From NCBI GenBank assembly GCA_049999725.1, contig JBNGIS010004247.1:440697-468633 (forward strand): a stretch of DNA of 27,937 bases. Direction: 5' to 3'. Of this stretch, positions 18,327-27,937 are shown piece by piece. The DNA comes from Haplomitrium mnioides (lineage: Eukaryota > Marchantiophyta > Haplomitriopsida > Calobryales). The notes beneath the pieces are model-generated. The model was not told where the DNA came from. It made no database searches and saw only the letters and a program-made list of their open reading frames with translations. How positions within the stretch are numbered: the first letter of the stretch is position 1; each line of letters starts with the position of its first letter. The position numbers and the translations under genes were made by a program.

Positions 18327-19453
18327 TTTGAAGCTAAAGGATTCACCGATTTCTCCTCATATGACTTTGATATTTAGTGCACATTGAATATGAGAGGTGG
18401 GTGGAAGTGTGGCTGTAGTCATCAAACACAACAAATTCTACAAAGTCTACCAAATGTGGGTACTCAATACAAAATATATTGGAATTCTCCACTCTTTACT
18501 CCAAATTTTCTTTCACAAAACACTCTTGCTCTCACCATTCTAACTCTCAACACACTCCTCACTCTATGAATAACCATTCCTTAAGTGCTTTCTGTCCAAT
18601 GAGTTTTCAAAGTAGCTTCTCTAAAGGTCTCTCAAAACTCCCAAATCTAAAATCTCCAAATGAAAAGTCAAGTCACTCTCCTCTCTTCTCCTCCTCATTA
18701 TATACTAGTCTATATAATTACTATGAGAAAAAATAAAGATACAATAACCATAGGTAAAGAATCTATGGTGATTATCTTTCTAATTATTAAATTCTAAAAA
18801 TGTTTCTAAAATATTTCCACCTTTGTTTTCTTCTTCAAGAAAAAGCTTCTCATTTGAAGCTTCTCTTGTCAAAGAATTTGAACAATTGATCCAATACTTT
18901 TATGCCTTGTACTTGTTACTAAGAGCAATTTCTAGGATGATACTTTGAGATTACTTCAAAGAATAAGTCAAAGAACAAATTGACTTTTCTTGACTTTTCT
19001 CCTCTTTAGTCTAGTCTAGAAGAACCTCTATAAAGTCCTCAATACTTATTCAATTTTCTTGTACTATAACTTGGTTTTAAGCTTTCTACTTGTTTTTTAG
19101 TTTTTGTATTTACTATTTGTAAGATACTCTTAGTTTTGACTTTCCTCCAAAGCACTTTTGTAACTTTGATGGGTTATAACTTTCGATTAATAAATGATTT
19201 TTTATTTTTGTAAGTTTTCACTAGTTAACTAAGAAACATTATATATTCCTATAAAACCTCAACTTCTTAACATTTCTAATAAGAACACAATTTACTCTGA
19301 ACTCAAATCTACACGCATTGAAGAAAACAAATCAAATCTAAGTTGCCACTAGCAACTTCTAAGTCTTCTCCATACTTCATCACATTGCATCCCATTCTAT
19401 AACAGAGGTCTAAGCACATTCAAATTATCTAAAAACCATCCAATGCCTTCACA
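18327..19453 (-). repeat. 3' LTR of the gag-protease element
   Basis: Matches 22082-23241 along its length, from GAAGCTAAAGG to CCATCCAATGCCTTCACA. The first bases read TTTG where the right copy has TGTG, so the terminal TG is mutated. The open plus-strand frames inside (18384-18569, 18479-18736) are repeated in broken form in the right LTR and are not genes. Confidence 0.75.
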
Positions 19454-19475
19454 TTTTACCTACCTAAAAGTTTTC
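19454..19475 (-). promoter_or_regulatory. Possible polypurine tract of the gag-protease element
   Basis: On the minus strand, TTAGGTAGGTAAAA lies directly before the TGTGAAGG start of the 3' LTR. It is only partly purine, so it is either degenerate or weak. Position supports the call more than sequence. Confidence 0.4.
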
Positions 19476-19879
19476 ACTATGCTATTGGAGTGAGTTATTC
19501 CTTACGGACATAAAATGGTTTCATCTTGTCATAGTTCATGCAATCCTAGTGCCTTTTTGTTTGAAAAAAAAATCAGTGTTAACATGAGAATATATAGATG
19601 CCCACAAAAAATACCTTGTGCTTTCTCTTGTATCGTATAGGATCAAACATCGTCATCAGTGATCAAAAACTCGAGAAACCTTTTCAAACACCCTTAGTAT
19701 AGCCTCTATTGCACACATCCTTGTAGGTTAGTTTCGTTATTTGATAAGTCTTTCATATTTGCATCCACTTCAAAAATGTTGCTTTCAAACTCTTCATACG
19801 TGGAGAAGTATTCTATAGTTTATGTCCTTGAACTACTTGTCTCATCACCACCTCTATCCACATATACTCACACTCTATG

Positions 19880-20260
19880 GTTCTTCGGGCCAATTTTAAT
19901 GTAGTTCTTATTGCTATTATCATTGGCTCTAACACTCTGCAACCATGTCCTTCTAAGTAACATTTCCTTGCTCAACTTCTTAAAAACTTAAGAAAAAAAA
20001 GAGATAGAAATTCTCATTTCCGTAGTTGGCTCTTTTTCAATTTCCCCAAGTGGGCGTACTCTAGACTTGTTGATCATATCTGCCGTCAACCCCAAAGGCC
20101 TCATGAGTTTCAAGCCTAGCTTCTTCATCAAATACTCCCACATGACATTGACCACTGAACCTCCATCTAGCAAAACTTTGGGAACCACATACCCCTTACA
20201 TATCACATCAACTTTTGGGTCTCTTACATATACCTCTATATTCATGGCTCTTACATAGCA
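19880..20260 (-). pseudogene. Aspartic protease remnant of the gag-protease element
   Basis: An 85-codon open frame (20245-19988, minus) reads VYVRDPKVDVICKGYVVPKV and then LLDGGSVVNVMWEYLMKKLG. LLDGGS.VN is the active-site loop of plant gypsy-type retropepsins, in which DGG replaces DSG/DTG; the catalytic Asp is intact (about 20164-20170). The following LGLTADMINKS and PLGEIE are the usual downstream strands. After a stop near 19988, RTWLQSVRA (about 19955-19930) recalls the conserved block after protease (GRPWL). Translation presumably came as part of a gag-protease polyprotein. Confidence 0.75.
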
Positions 20261-20599
20261 ATTGTTGGTTGAGACTTTCTTCTTTCTTGGAAGTCATTTG
20301 GTGTTCAATCCTTCACGTCACCTTCTTTGCAATGTTGGATTCATTGCCACCAATTGTCCCACTATGATATTGGCTTGTTAGTTCCCAATATCTTCCACCA
20401 CATTGTACTTCTTTTGATGCTTTGAAATTGAGAAGTCTTCCATCTCCAATCGCCTTCTTGGTTTACTTGGTTTCTTGGTCATCTCCAGATTGTAGTGCCT
20501 TTCTTTACTTGGTAATGGTTCCAATCCAATAGTCTCCTTGACTACTCAAGCTCGCTTCCTTTCATGAGCAGACATGTCCACTCCTAGATCGATTGAACT

Positions 20600-21500
20600 T
20601 CCTCCCACCTCACCATAAGAGCCTTTTCAATGTTGATTGAGGTGACGACCTTCTCTTGAGCTTGATAAGCACCTCCCAATCCACCATTTCTATTAGCACC
20701 ATTCTCTAGATTTGGGGAATTTCTAATGAGGTACGCTCCTCCACATCGAAAACATGTGATATTTTCTATGTTTTCTTATTGCATTGACCCTCTACTATTA
20801 GGCTTAGGCCAATTTCAGACCTTCTTTCCAAAGCCTATATAAGATTCAAACTCAACTTCTCTAAATGTTCAGTCAATGTTCACATTTTATTTATGGGTGG
20901 ATTTGAGCTTGAGGTAGAGAAGCCACTAGGACTATTGTGGGTTGTGCAATTGTTGGTAGCACAACAACCTTCTGTTCTTTTTCATCTTCCAATCTCTCTT
21001 CCATTTTGAAAGAAATTCTCAAAGACCTCTTCAAGTAGTTGGCTATTTGGTTTTTTTACATTTGCTCAAATTTCAGGTTTCAACCCCAAAATAAAATGCT
21101 TAGCCAACATTGTCGTAATGCCCACCATGAGAGAATTCACATCCTTACCACTCTTTCTCAACACATTTCAAAATTGAGTTTCTAAGTGGTCTACTCTTTG
21201 AGCATATGTATGTACTTTTTAGCTTTCTCCTTATTTCAAGTGTGCTACCTCTTGAAGAAGTTTCTCATAGCTCTCCATTGGAAAAAAAACTTTCCACCAA
21301 AGCTTTTGTCAAGCTAGTCTATGACTCAATAATTTCTCTTTCTTGCTCGTTGTACCATCTAAGAGCCTCACGTTCAAGAAATTTGGGTAGCAATGCCAAC
21401 CTATTATCTAGTCATTTCTCACCATTGCCAATGCAAGCACGTTTGCAATCACGTAGATAGCCATCTACATTATCATCTTCTTTGGCATAGAAGACTACAA
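20600..21500 (-). pseudogene. gag remnant of the gag-protease element
   Basis: Reading leftward, LPKFLEREALRWYNEQEREI (about 21390-21330) is the retrotransposon gag core found in plant gypsy elements, followed after a stop by TSLTKAL. Further traces are GESYEKLLQEVAHLK, YAQRVDHLETQF and LAKHFILGLKPEI (to about 21055). At about 20757-20718, CFRCGGAYLIRNS is a CX2CX4HX4C zinc knuckle with His changed to Tyr and the last Cys to Ser; both can be single transitions or near-transitions. Frames change several times. The order gag, knuckle, protease fits a single ancestral ORF. Confidence 0.7.
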
Positions 21501-22058
21501 TCTTGCCCATCTTGATTGGATAACTTCATGATGTTTCTCAATCCACTTTTCTTTCTTGCAACACCTACCACAAGACAAAAACATATACCTCACAAAGACT
21601 TTGGATTACAATCGAGAAAACAAATGGATTCGAATCCACCAATATGTTCTCCATCCTTTCCACTCCAAATTGTTCAACAAGGTGTGGTATATATGCATTT
21701 TGGCCACAATAAACACTTGTACCACAATGGTCGCTTCTTAATCATTCATTCAGACCATTGAGAATTCTCTCCTTGATTTGATAAAAGTCCCTCTCATGCT
21801 CTTATGTACAAACTCATTCCATTGGAAATTACAATTATTGATACAATCATGTTGCCAAATAAGCAAGTCACTTATTAAAAACAAGAAATAGCTCACTAAA
21901 TTGATGAATATCTTAAAATCAATGTTACTGTATGGCGTTGGTGAGCTATCAATCCTCCCTACAATTTCACAAATTCTTGGTTACTTTCCCATTACATCTT
22001 TCCTTGACATTTGACACAACGAATCTCAATTGCCACCTTCTTTCCCTTTCATTAATAA
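21501..22058. other. Leader of the gag-protease element, no gene
   Basis: Between the PBS and the gag core. Two overlapping plus-strand frames (21516-21761, 21556-21741) lie antisense to the leader or gag start and have no family features. It probably contains the decayed gag N-terminus. Confidence 0.4.
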
Positions 22059-22077
22059 GGTCCTAGCAATGGAACCA
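22059..22077 (-). promoter_or_regulatory. Degenerate tRNA-Asp-type primer-binding site
   Basis: On the minus strand TGGTTCCATTGCTAGGAC lies 4 bases after the LTR end. Compared with TGGCGCCGTTGCCGGGGA (complement of tRNA-Asp 3' end), 11 of 18 bases agree and 5 of the 7 differences are transitions, as expected of decay. Position is right; the tRNA assignment is tentative. Confidence 0.45.
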
Positions 22078-22081
22078 AAAA

Positions 22082-23241
22082 TGTGAAGCTAAAGGCTTCG
22101 TCGGTTTCTCCTCATGTGACTTTGATGTTGAGTGTACATTGAATATGAGAGGTGGGTAGTGTGACTGCAATTATCAAACATAACAAATTCTACAAAGTCT
22201 ACCAAATATAAGTACTCAATACAAAATATATTGGAATTCTCCACTCTTACTTCAAATGTTCTCACACAGAACCTTCCTTCTCTCAGCCTTCTAACTCTCA
22301 ACATACTTCTCACTCTATGAAAAAACATTCCTCAACTACTTGCCCTCCGTTGAGTCTTCATAGTAGCTCCTCAAAGAACTCCTCTAAGCACTTCTCCAAA
22401 GGTCTCTCACAACTCCCAAGTCAATAATCTCCAAATGAAAAGTCAAGTCTCTCTTCTCTCTTCTCCTCCTCACTATATACTAATCTAGATGATTATTATG
22501 AGGAAAAATAAAGATGCTATCACCATAAGTTAGGACACCATGGTGATTATCTCTTTCATTATTAAATTCTAAAAGTGCTTCTCAAGTATCTCAACCCTTT
22601 GTTTTCTTTTTCAAGAAGAGGCTACTCATTTGGAGCTTCTCTAGTAAGTGAATCTCAAAAATTGATCCAATACTTGTATGTCTTATACTTGTCCCCACAA
22701 ATAATTCATAAGATGATACCTCAAGATTCTCTCAAAGAGTAAGTTTAAGAAAAATTTGACTTTTCTTGACTTTTCTCCTCTTTAGTCTATTCTAGAAGAA
22801 TCTCTATAAAGTCCTCAATACTTATTCAATTTTCTTGTACTTTACATTGTTGGAAATCTTGTCAAAAAAGCATTCTATCCTTGTAATAATGTTTGTATTT
22901 TCTATTCTTTGGATACTCTTGTTTTTTACTTTTCTGTAAAGCACTTTTGTAACTTTGACGGGATATAACTTTAGGTTTACAAGAGTTTTTTATTTTTGTG
23001 AATTTTTACTAGTTACCTAAAAAATATTGTATAGTCTTATGAGATAACCGCTTCTAAACATTTATAATAAGAACAAACTTTACTCTGTACGCAAATCTAT
23101 AATTATTAAAGAAAACCGATCAAATTTAAGTTGCCATTAATAACTTTTAAATCATCTCCATACTTCATCACAATGCATCCCATTCTATGGGAGGGGTCTT
23201 AGCACTATCAAATTCTCTCAAAACCATCCCATGCCTTCACA
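22082..23241 (-). repeat. 5' LTR of the gag-protease element
   Basis: The 1,160-bp repeat has clean ends, TGTGAAGC at the left and CCTTCACA at the right on the plus strand, so the termini form the inverted pair TGTGAAG/CTTCACA. It matches 18327-19453. It has AT-rich stretches but no core promoter that I can place with confidence. Confidence 0.75.
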
Positions 23242-23280
23242 AGTGAGAAGTTGGTGGTGAGGTTACCCCATTCAAAGAAG

Positions 23281-24350
23281 ACAATAGACAACAATACCTT
23301 GTAGGGTAAAAAACAATGCTCAATGATAAAATGATGGACTAGTTAACCAAAGGATCAAAAATTATATCTCTATATTCAGATCTAGAGACAAGATTGGACG
23401 AATACTAGTTTCTTTTGTAAGGGGAGTCTAAGCATCCACATAGGTTAACATTCGAGTGTCCAATATAAGGATGAGATGTTCAATTATCAAGAAGAGGTTA
23501 AGAATCTACTTGGAATAAACTTTGAGAGGTTAAGTTTTAGGGTTGATTTCAGCTATGTGGGCTTTCATGATGCAATGGTTAGTGTTCCTCAATGAAAATG
23601 GAGTTGGGGGATTGTAAAGCTGCAAGGTCAAGGCAAAGATCTTTGGGTAAAACCAGAATATGGTCAACAATACAATGACAAAGAAATTTACAAACTACGA
23701 ATTACAATAGAGGTTCTATTGTATCAAAGACATCTGACAGTTGTAAGGGACTAGGCAATGAGGATGATTCCAAGGGTTAGGAACATAGACTGGTTAGAAA
23801 AAAACAAAAAGAGATGACAATTACAAATCACAAAGAGGGCTCTATCTAACGTGTCAAGGTTGTCAGACAATGGAAAGGGACCAATACTCAAACAAGGACC
23901 TAAGGTTAAGGATAAGGACTCAATCATAACAAAATTCGACTAGCATGTGATTCTATAAATACTAATGACAAACTTTCATGAGACATCGAGGGAACCATAA
24001 TGGAGGTCCAATGTTTAACGTGTTGTCTATGAGAGAGGATGAGATTGTCAATCTGAGACTCTAATAGCAACATATAAAACTACAAGAGAAGAGACTATGT
24101 GATTTGAAAAATGAGTTTCCCAAACACGGTGAGGAATAACCAAAGGAGAACAATAACAGGGCATTTCAAGCAATCATTCCAATTATAAGATGACCATTCA
24201 AGCTCGAGAGCAATACTTCTTTTGTGTTGTACCTCAATCAATGGGTCAAGGCATCATAATACAATAAGAAAGGTAAAGTGTACTATAGTTTATTGGTCGA
24301 ATACTAGACTTTCCAATCGCTTTTGAAAACTCTCTATATCTTGTTTTAAG
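23281..24350 (+). pseudogene. Long decayed plus-strand reading frame, family unknown
   Basis: One frame from about 23281 to 24000 keeps coding flavour between scattered stops. Its best run, from about 23461, holds YKDEMFNYQEEVKNLLGINF, FSYVGFHDAMVSVPQ, then a TGA and WGIVKLQGQGKDLWVKPEYG, YKLRITIEVLLYQRHLTVV, ending near FD and a TAG at 23941. A second frame from about 24000 carries MREDEIVNLRL, KLQEKRLCDLKNEFPKHGEE and SNTSFVLYLNQWVK, so a frameshift near 24000 probably joins them, giving some 350 codons. Most stops would be explained by C-to-T changes. I recognise no domain. Being next to LTR elements, it may be part of one, for instance a gag or an accessory ORF. Confidence 0.4.
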
Positions 24351-24880
24351 CGGCATTTTGAATCTACACTCTTTGCCTTAGTTCTGCTTTTGTTGGTAGC
24401 ACAAATACAACCAGAACATAGAGGCAAATGGAAGGATGAAAGTACAACAAAGATGAACAATGAGGTGGACTTTTTTTTTTATGTAGTCGTATCTTCTCTT
24501 TCCTCATATTGTTGTGATGAGCAATCAAACCCACATTCCAACACACAAGCAAGACAAATGGAGTAGAGGCAGATTTTTTTTTTTTTTGTTTCTAGTCTTT
24601 TGCTTCTTAGCCTCCATGATTATCACACACAGATAGTATACCCTACAAGCATAGAATTGTTGGACGATGACTATGAGACCCCACAAATATGAATGAGACT
24701 ATACATAGTGAATAACCACAATACTTACACAAATGTAATAGAATAAGGTACAAAACAAAATTGATACAACTAATATGTAGTCCTGTTAGGTCTTGAGTCT
24801 CAGGGCATAGGGGGAGGAGACCTGTCTTTTGAATTGGTTTGGTTGTAGTATAGGAATGCCTAACTTCTGAGTCTAAATCA
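24351..24880. other. Unassigned region with poly-T tracts
   Basis: Holds T-runs at about 24471-24480 and 24573-24588. The two short minus-strand frames (24364-24552, 24643-24894) show no family features. No gene is called. Confidence 0.4.
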
Positions 24881-25060
24881 CTGGGTTGGGACAAGATAAG
24901 GACTCCCGCTGATCGGGCTATCTAAGGGATACTCTTGGTCGTGGTGGTAGTGAGGTCCACCAGGACGCAAGGGATCGTGAGGGTGCTTCTTCCCTCAGGA
25001 CCGGCTTAGGACCTACAAACAACCTTTGGGATGCGGGCTGGTCTTGTGGCTCAGGAATAG
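24881..25060. other. GC-richer block of unknown nature
   Basis: About 180 bp clearly richer in G and C than both sides, with GGGCTATCTAAGGG, GGTCGTGGTGGTAGTGAGG and GACCGGCTTAGGACC. No ORF or rRNA/tRNA signature seen. It might be the end of an LTR or a fragment from another element. Confidence 0.35.
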
Positions 25061-25499
25061 TACCCCATAATAGAATTGAAATAATTCAAATGCGTCTGAT
25101 TTTAGATGTTGTAATTTGGAAAGTATAACATTCAACATACATGCATATACGAAACATACTTGCATTCACAAATTCTGAAATAGCACTTTACTCATGAGTA
25201 TGTTTGAAGGTAACCAATACAGAATCTACTCAGATCCTTAGATCATTGCACCCCAACCATCACTTCTGAAACTCTGGTCCCCACTCGGACTCCAGGGATA
25301 TGGCAATTCCCTGAACCTCTCATGTGCGTTCAAAGACAAACTAATCACTCATCACAAGGTGACTATACTAATACTTCATGAATAAACTCCACAAAAAGTC
25401 ATAAAGAATGGAAGACAACAAACACAATACTCACGCGCACGAAACATACACACATAAATTGTTTTGCTTACCTTAGCCACCAGCCAATTGATTCCAAAC
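25061..25499. other. Unassigned region, no gene seen
   Basis: AT-rich sequence without recognisable frame or repeat. Confidence 0.35.
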
Positions 25500-27130
25500 C
25501 TTGGGAAGGAGTCTTTGAACCCATGAGCCAAACTGCAGTAATTGGAGATCTTCTTTGAATAAAGCCATCCATTCTGTCCTTATCTTCCTCCATGTATTTT
25601 TCCACCATAGTGAACAGATCTATGTCAAGTCAAGACTTACACCTCGCCTACTATCTTCCTTCTACAACACACTCCCATTACTTCTACAACCAACTGTAAT
25701 TTTCCTGACCACCTTCTCTACTCAAACTCCTTCCACACTACCTACCCTTTTTTTTTCTCATTCAGCAAATCTCCACCCACAACTTGTATCACCTACTAAT
25801 AACTCCTTGTTTACTTCACCAAAGCACTCACTTGTCATTCCACCATCGCTCCAACCTCCAGCCATTCAACAATTACCTTCTTTATATTCTACCATTCTGG
25901 TGTATCGCTAGATCAACCCCGTACTCCTCCATTATTCCATATGAACTTAACCCAACTACTCAATGGACTTAATTTCATCTTTCTACGGCCACGTCCTTCT
26001 CCACCTTTGGGAATCAAGCCTTCCCTTCTGGTAGACACACAGGTCTCAAACTTCCATGCCACCACAGGCATAGTCATACCATTTGTCTTCTTTTCCATAC
26101 CCAAAGAGTAATCTGTGACCTTTCTATAAGCGGGACTCGAGCTGTCCCCCCCCCAACGACTATTTTCATTAGTTTACCACCTGACTCTATAATGCCTTCC
26201 CACAACCGTGGGAGCCTCTTCCTAGTATCTTACCATGGGTACCTTTGTGCGCTATGATCTATTTTTTGACTTCCTCCTTATCTGGCATAGTCGCAGGAAC
26301 AGTGAGTTGCAGATTGTGCAACTATGGTCTAGAATTGAATCATCATGCGATCGGCTGTACTCTGGTAGTCTCACTTCCAAAAGGGAGACTGCCTCTTCAC
26401 GGTAGCTTCCTCTATGATCCAACAACATTTCTCATTGGATTTGCGTCAGGTGGGACTTGCTTCAGGTATGAACTCCTCCTTCTTCCTTACAGCCATATAC
26501 TGACAGTCGATTCACAAAGGATGCAGGTTGCGATTCTACAGATATCAGAATGTCCAATTCAAGAATCTTGTGACTGGCCACCAAGCTTGCCTCGCGATAG
26601 CATATCCCACTTTCCCTCCATTACAAAACAAACTACACGCAAGTCCTCAGAAGGGGGTCCGGGAATCTGCCGCCTTTAACGTTGTCATCCTCTGTTTTCT
26701 CACACTTCTTCTGACTTAATTACATCGCGCCTCCAGCTCCCCTCTATCCCCATGAACCCATCCATTCTTCTTTGTTCCTTCCACAATTCCACTCGATCTG
26801 ACATCATCTACTATCACTGTCTCCAAGTCTAATGTGAGGCTGCTCAATATCTTGTTCCAAGCATCCACCAACAATTGCTCATACGCCTCTACCCCGGTCA
26901 CAACAACATTTCCATCTACTACTAGCTCTTATTCCACCTTGATGACTGCATTCTACGACATTCCATCCATTCCTCCCCAACAACCATCTCCTTGCATGGT
27001 ACCGATTCGTTGCGCAATTCTTTACACGAGGCTCCCTTTGATTCCATGAATCCAAAATTGCACCTAGTCTTTTATTTGGCCCTCCGACATATTCCAGATC
27101 CTCTTTGAGTTGCAAACGCTGCTCTTGAAC
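25500..27130 (-). pseudogene. Scattered minus-strand coding traces, probably of an LTR element
   Basis: Several minus-strand stretches look coding. At 27133-26879 is VQEQRLQLKEDLEYVGG. In another frame, NVVVTGVEAYEQLLVDAWNK and LDLETVIVDDVRSSGIVEG (about 26930-26750) form a roughly 95-codon run with two stops upstream. At 26104-25913 and 25900-25500 are Gly/Trp/Arg-rich stretches with TAG and TGA stops (for example SLWWKNTWRKIRTEWMALF). I recognise no family. They lie leftward of the PBS and LTR end at 27414-27937 and share the orientation that LTR implies, so they may be the body of that element. The open plus-strand frames at 25555-25911 and 26245-26679 are probably their antisense. Confidence 0.35.
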
Positions 27131-27413
27131 CAATCTTGGCTACTGTGGAGCTAATATCTTGATCAAAACCAGAGTGACTTCACTCCCAATGGGCAGCCAG
27201 AGATCTTTCCTTGCGTCCAACTTCCCGCAAGAACCATCGTTGCATATTTTATTTTATTTTTTGTATTTCCTGATTCCATAACACCGAATTCTTGATCACG
27301 ATCTGCTGAGCCTCACTGTAATAGCACCGACATGAGAGATGCCATCTTGAGCAGCATTAGCAAGCAAGCAACCAATTTTCCGCAACACATGAGCTTTGGG
27401 AATTCGAGCAGAT
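27131..27413. other. Probable leader of the right-edge element, no gene
   Basis: Lies between the PBS candidate and the first minus-strand coding trace. No clear ORF. Confidence 0.3.
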
Positions 27414-27436
27414 CTTCAAAAATCCCTCTTCTCCCA
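27414..27436 (-). promoter_or_regulatory. Possible primer-binding site
   Basis: On the minus strand it starts TGGGAGAAGAGGGATT, two bases after an LTR-like end. TGG followed by about eight bases and GGGATT...GAA is the layout of a tRNA 3' end complement, perhaps tRNA-Leu type. The match includes extra bases, so it is tentative. Confidence 0.3.
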
Positions 27437-27438
27437 GT

Positions 27439-27937
27439 TGTGACACCCAGATTTGAGAAAAACTTCCCAGTTCAATCTTTACGTTCATCTAAAACTCCTC
27501 GATGGTAGACATTAATGCACCCTGCTCTCCGTCATCCCCGCATCCCAACACTCTCTAGTCAAAACCAAGCCCATCTCCCAAGAAAAAAATCCACGAACCA
27601 TCTTTTTTCCCAAAGGCCATAAGCGGCGTCGATCACACAAAAAACAAGAACAAGAGAGGGGCCCCCCAAAAATGAGCCCGCCTCCCTTTTAAAAGTGGGC
27701 CCTAACTCCTACACACGGGGACCAGTTTCTGACCATTGGATCCAATCGATCCCCTCCGTTCATTTTTAATCACATTTCCTCTTCTCTCCTTAGCTTGGTA
27801 GCTTAGGTTTAGTATTAGTTAGTTAATATTTAACTAATGTTTTAATATAATTTACTAAACACATAATTTACCCACATAATTTTTTTCTCCAAACTCCACA
27901 AACACAAAAACATATATTCGCACATTTTACAATACAT
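27439..27937 (-). repeat. Partial LTR of a minus-strand element running off the right edge
   Basis: On the plus strand this begins TGTGACACCC, a terminal sequence common in plant gypsy LTRs; on the minus strand it is the ...CA end followed by the PBS candidate. Reading leftward, a CCAAT-containing palindrome (27735-27746) lies about 40 bp before a TTTTAAAA (27689-27696), a plausible core promoter in that orientation. The other end and the second LTR lie outside the window. Alternatively the same terminal motif could start a plus-strand LTR, but the sequence before it is pyrimidine-rich, not a PPT. Confidence 0.35.
27735..27746. promoter_or_regulatory. Palindrome ATTGGATCCAAT
   Basis: A perfect 12-bp palindrome giving a CCAAT box on both strands. 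Its distance to TTTTAAAA fits a promoter on the minus strand within the putative LTR. Confidence 0.4.

Larger units (their letters stand above)
18327..23241 (-). mobile_element. gag-protease-only LTR retrotransposon, minus strand
   Basis: Two direct repeats of 1.13 and 1.16 kb bound a 2.6-kb interior. The right repeat is bounded by TG...CA. A PBS-like sequence lies 4 bases inside the right LTR, so that is the 5' LTR and the element reads leftward. In order it shows a gag core (about 21390-21040), a zinc knuckle (about 20755) and an aspartic protease (20245-19880). No reverse transcriptase, RNase H or integrase was found between protease and 3' LTR (about 430 bp). It therefore depended on other elements, like the described terminal-repeat elements with only a gag domain. 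Roughly 85% LTR identity (eyeballed) suggests an old insertion. No target-site duplication was found (left TGGTC, right AGTGA). Confidence 0.75.

Noticed and set aside
18384-18736. Two overlapping plus-strand open frames
   Set aside because: They lie inside an LTR, antisense to the element, and are disrupted in the partner LTR.
25555-25911. 118-codon plus-strand open frame rich in Ser, Thr, Leu and Pro
   Set aside because: No recognisable domain; the opposite strand has more coding-like, Gly/Trp-rich sense with stops, so this is probably antisense.
26245-26679. 144-codon plus-strand open frame, the longest outside known elements
   Set aside because: I recognise no domain, promoter or neighbours, and the region shows minus-strand coding traces; a database search could change this.

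Overview
The window looks like nuclear DNA of a seed plant, from heterochromatin or intergenic space packed with retrotransposons. Every coding trace I can name belongs to plant LTR retrotransposons: Ty3/gypsy chromovirus, Ty1/copia, and gypsy-type gag-protease. All are broken by stops and frameshifts. I see no intact host gene, no rRNA, no CRISPR and no prokaryotic operon. I cannot name the species. Many stops and lost key residues look like C-to-T or G-to-A changes (Gln, Arg or Trp codons turned into stops), as expected of long-methylated, silenced DNA.

Layout, left to right. (1) 1-295: primer-binding site and complete 270-bp LTR of a minus-strand copia element whose body lies off the left edge. 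(2) 296-5535: decayed plus-strand chromovirus with gag, protease, RT, RNase H, integrase and chromodomain, then a polypurine tract and a 570-bp 3' LTR carrying a TATA box and 49-bp G-box-like repeats. Its 5' LTR is not seen. (3) 5536-5895: copia RNase H remnant, abutted by the chromovirus LTR on the left and the next element on the right. (4) 5892-12588: minus-strand non-autonomous element with very long LTRs (about 2.4-2.6 kb) and only 1.7 kb inside. Each LTR holds a tandem array of 134-bp and 80-bp units built from a 27-bp repeat. A 400-N assembly gap lies in the right array. (5) 12589-18326: unassigned remnants, including a plus-strand coiled-coil-like pseudogene, a compound GT/GA microsatellite, a minus-strand gag with zinc knuckles, and a decayed tRNA-Asp-like sequence with a second partial copy 130 bp on. 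(6) 18327-23241: minus-strand element with two roughly 1.1-kb LTRs, a PBS, gag and protease, but no RT or integrase seen. (7) 23242-27937: a decayed plus-strand frame, a GC-richer block, scattered minus-strand coding traces, and at the right edge a probable PBS plus the end of another LTR.

The genes do not form a working pathway. The window is a layered record of insertion and decay. The best candidates for something undescribed are the long-LTR family with the higher-order repeat in its U3 and the paired tRNA-Asp-like copies. Two non-autonomous elements here carry PBS sequences resembling the complement of a tRNA-Asp 3' end, and a tRNA-Asp-like copy lies between them. All boundaries and identities were judged by eye, without database search.
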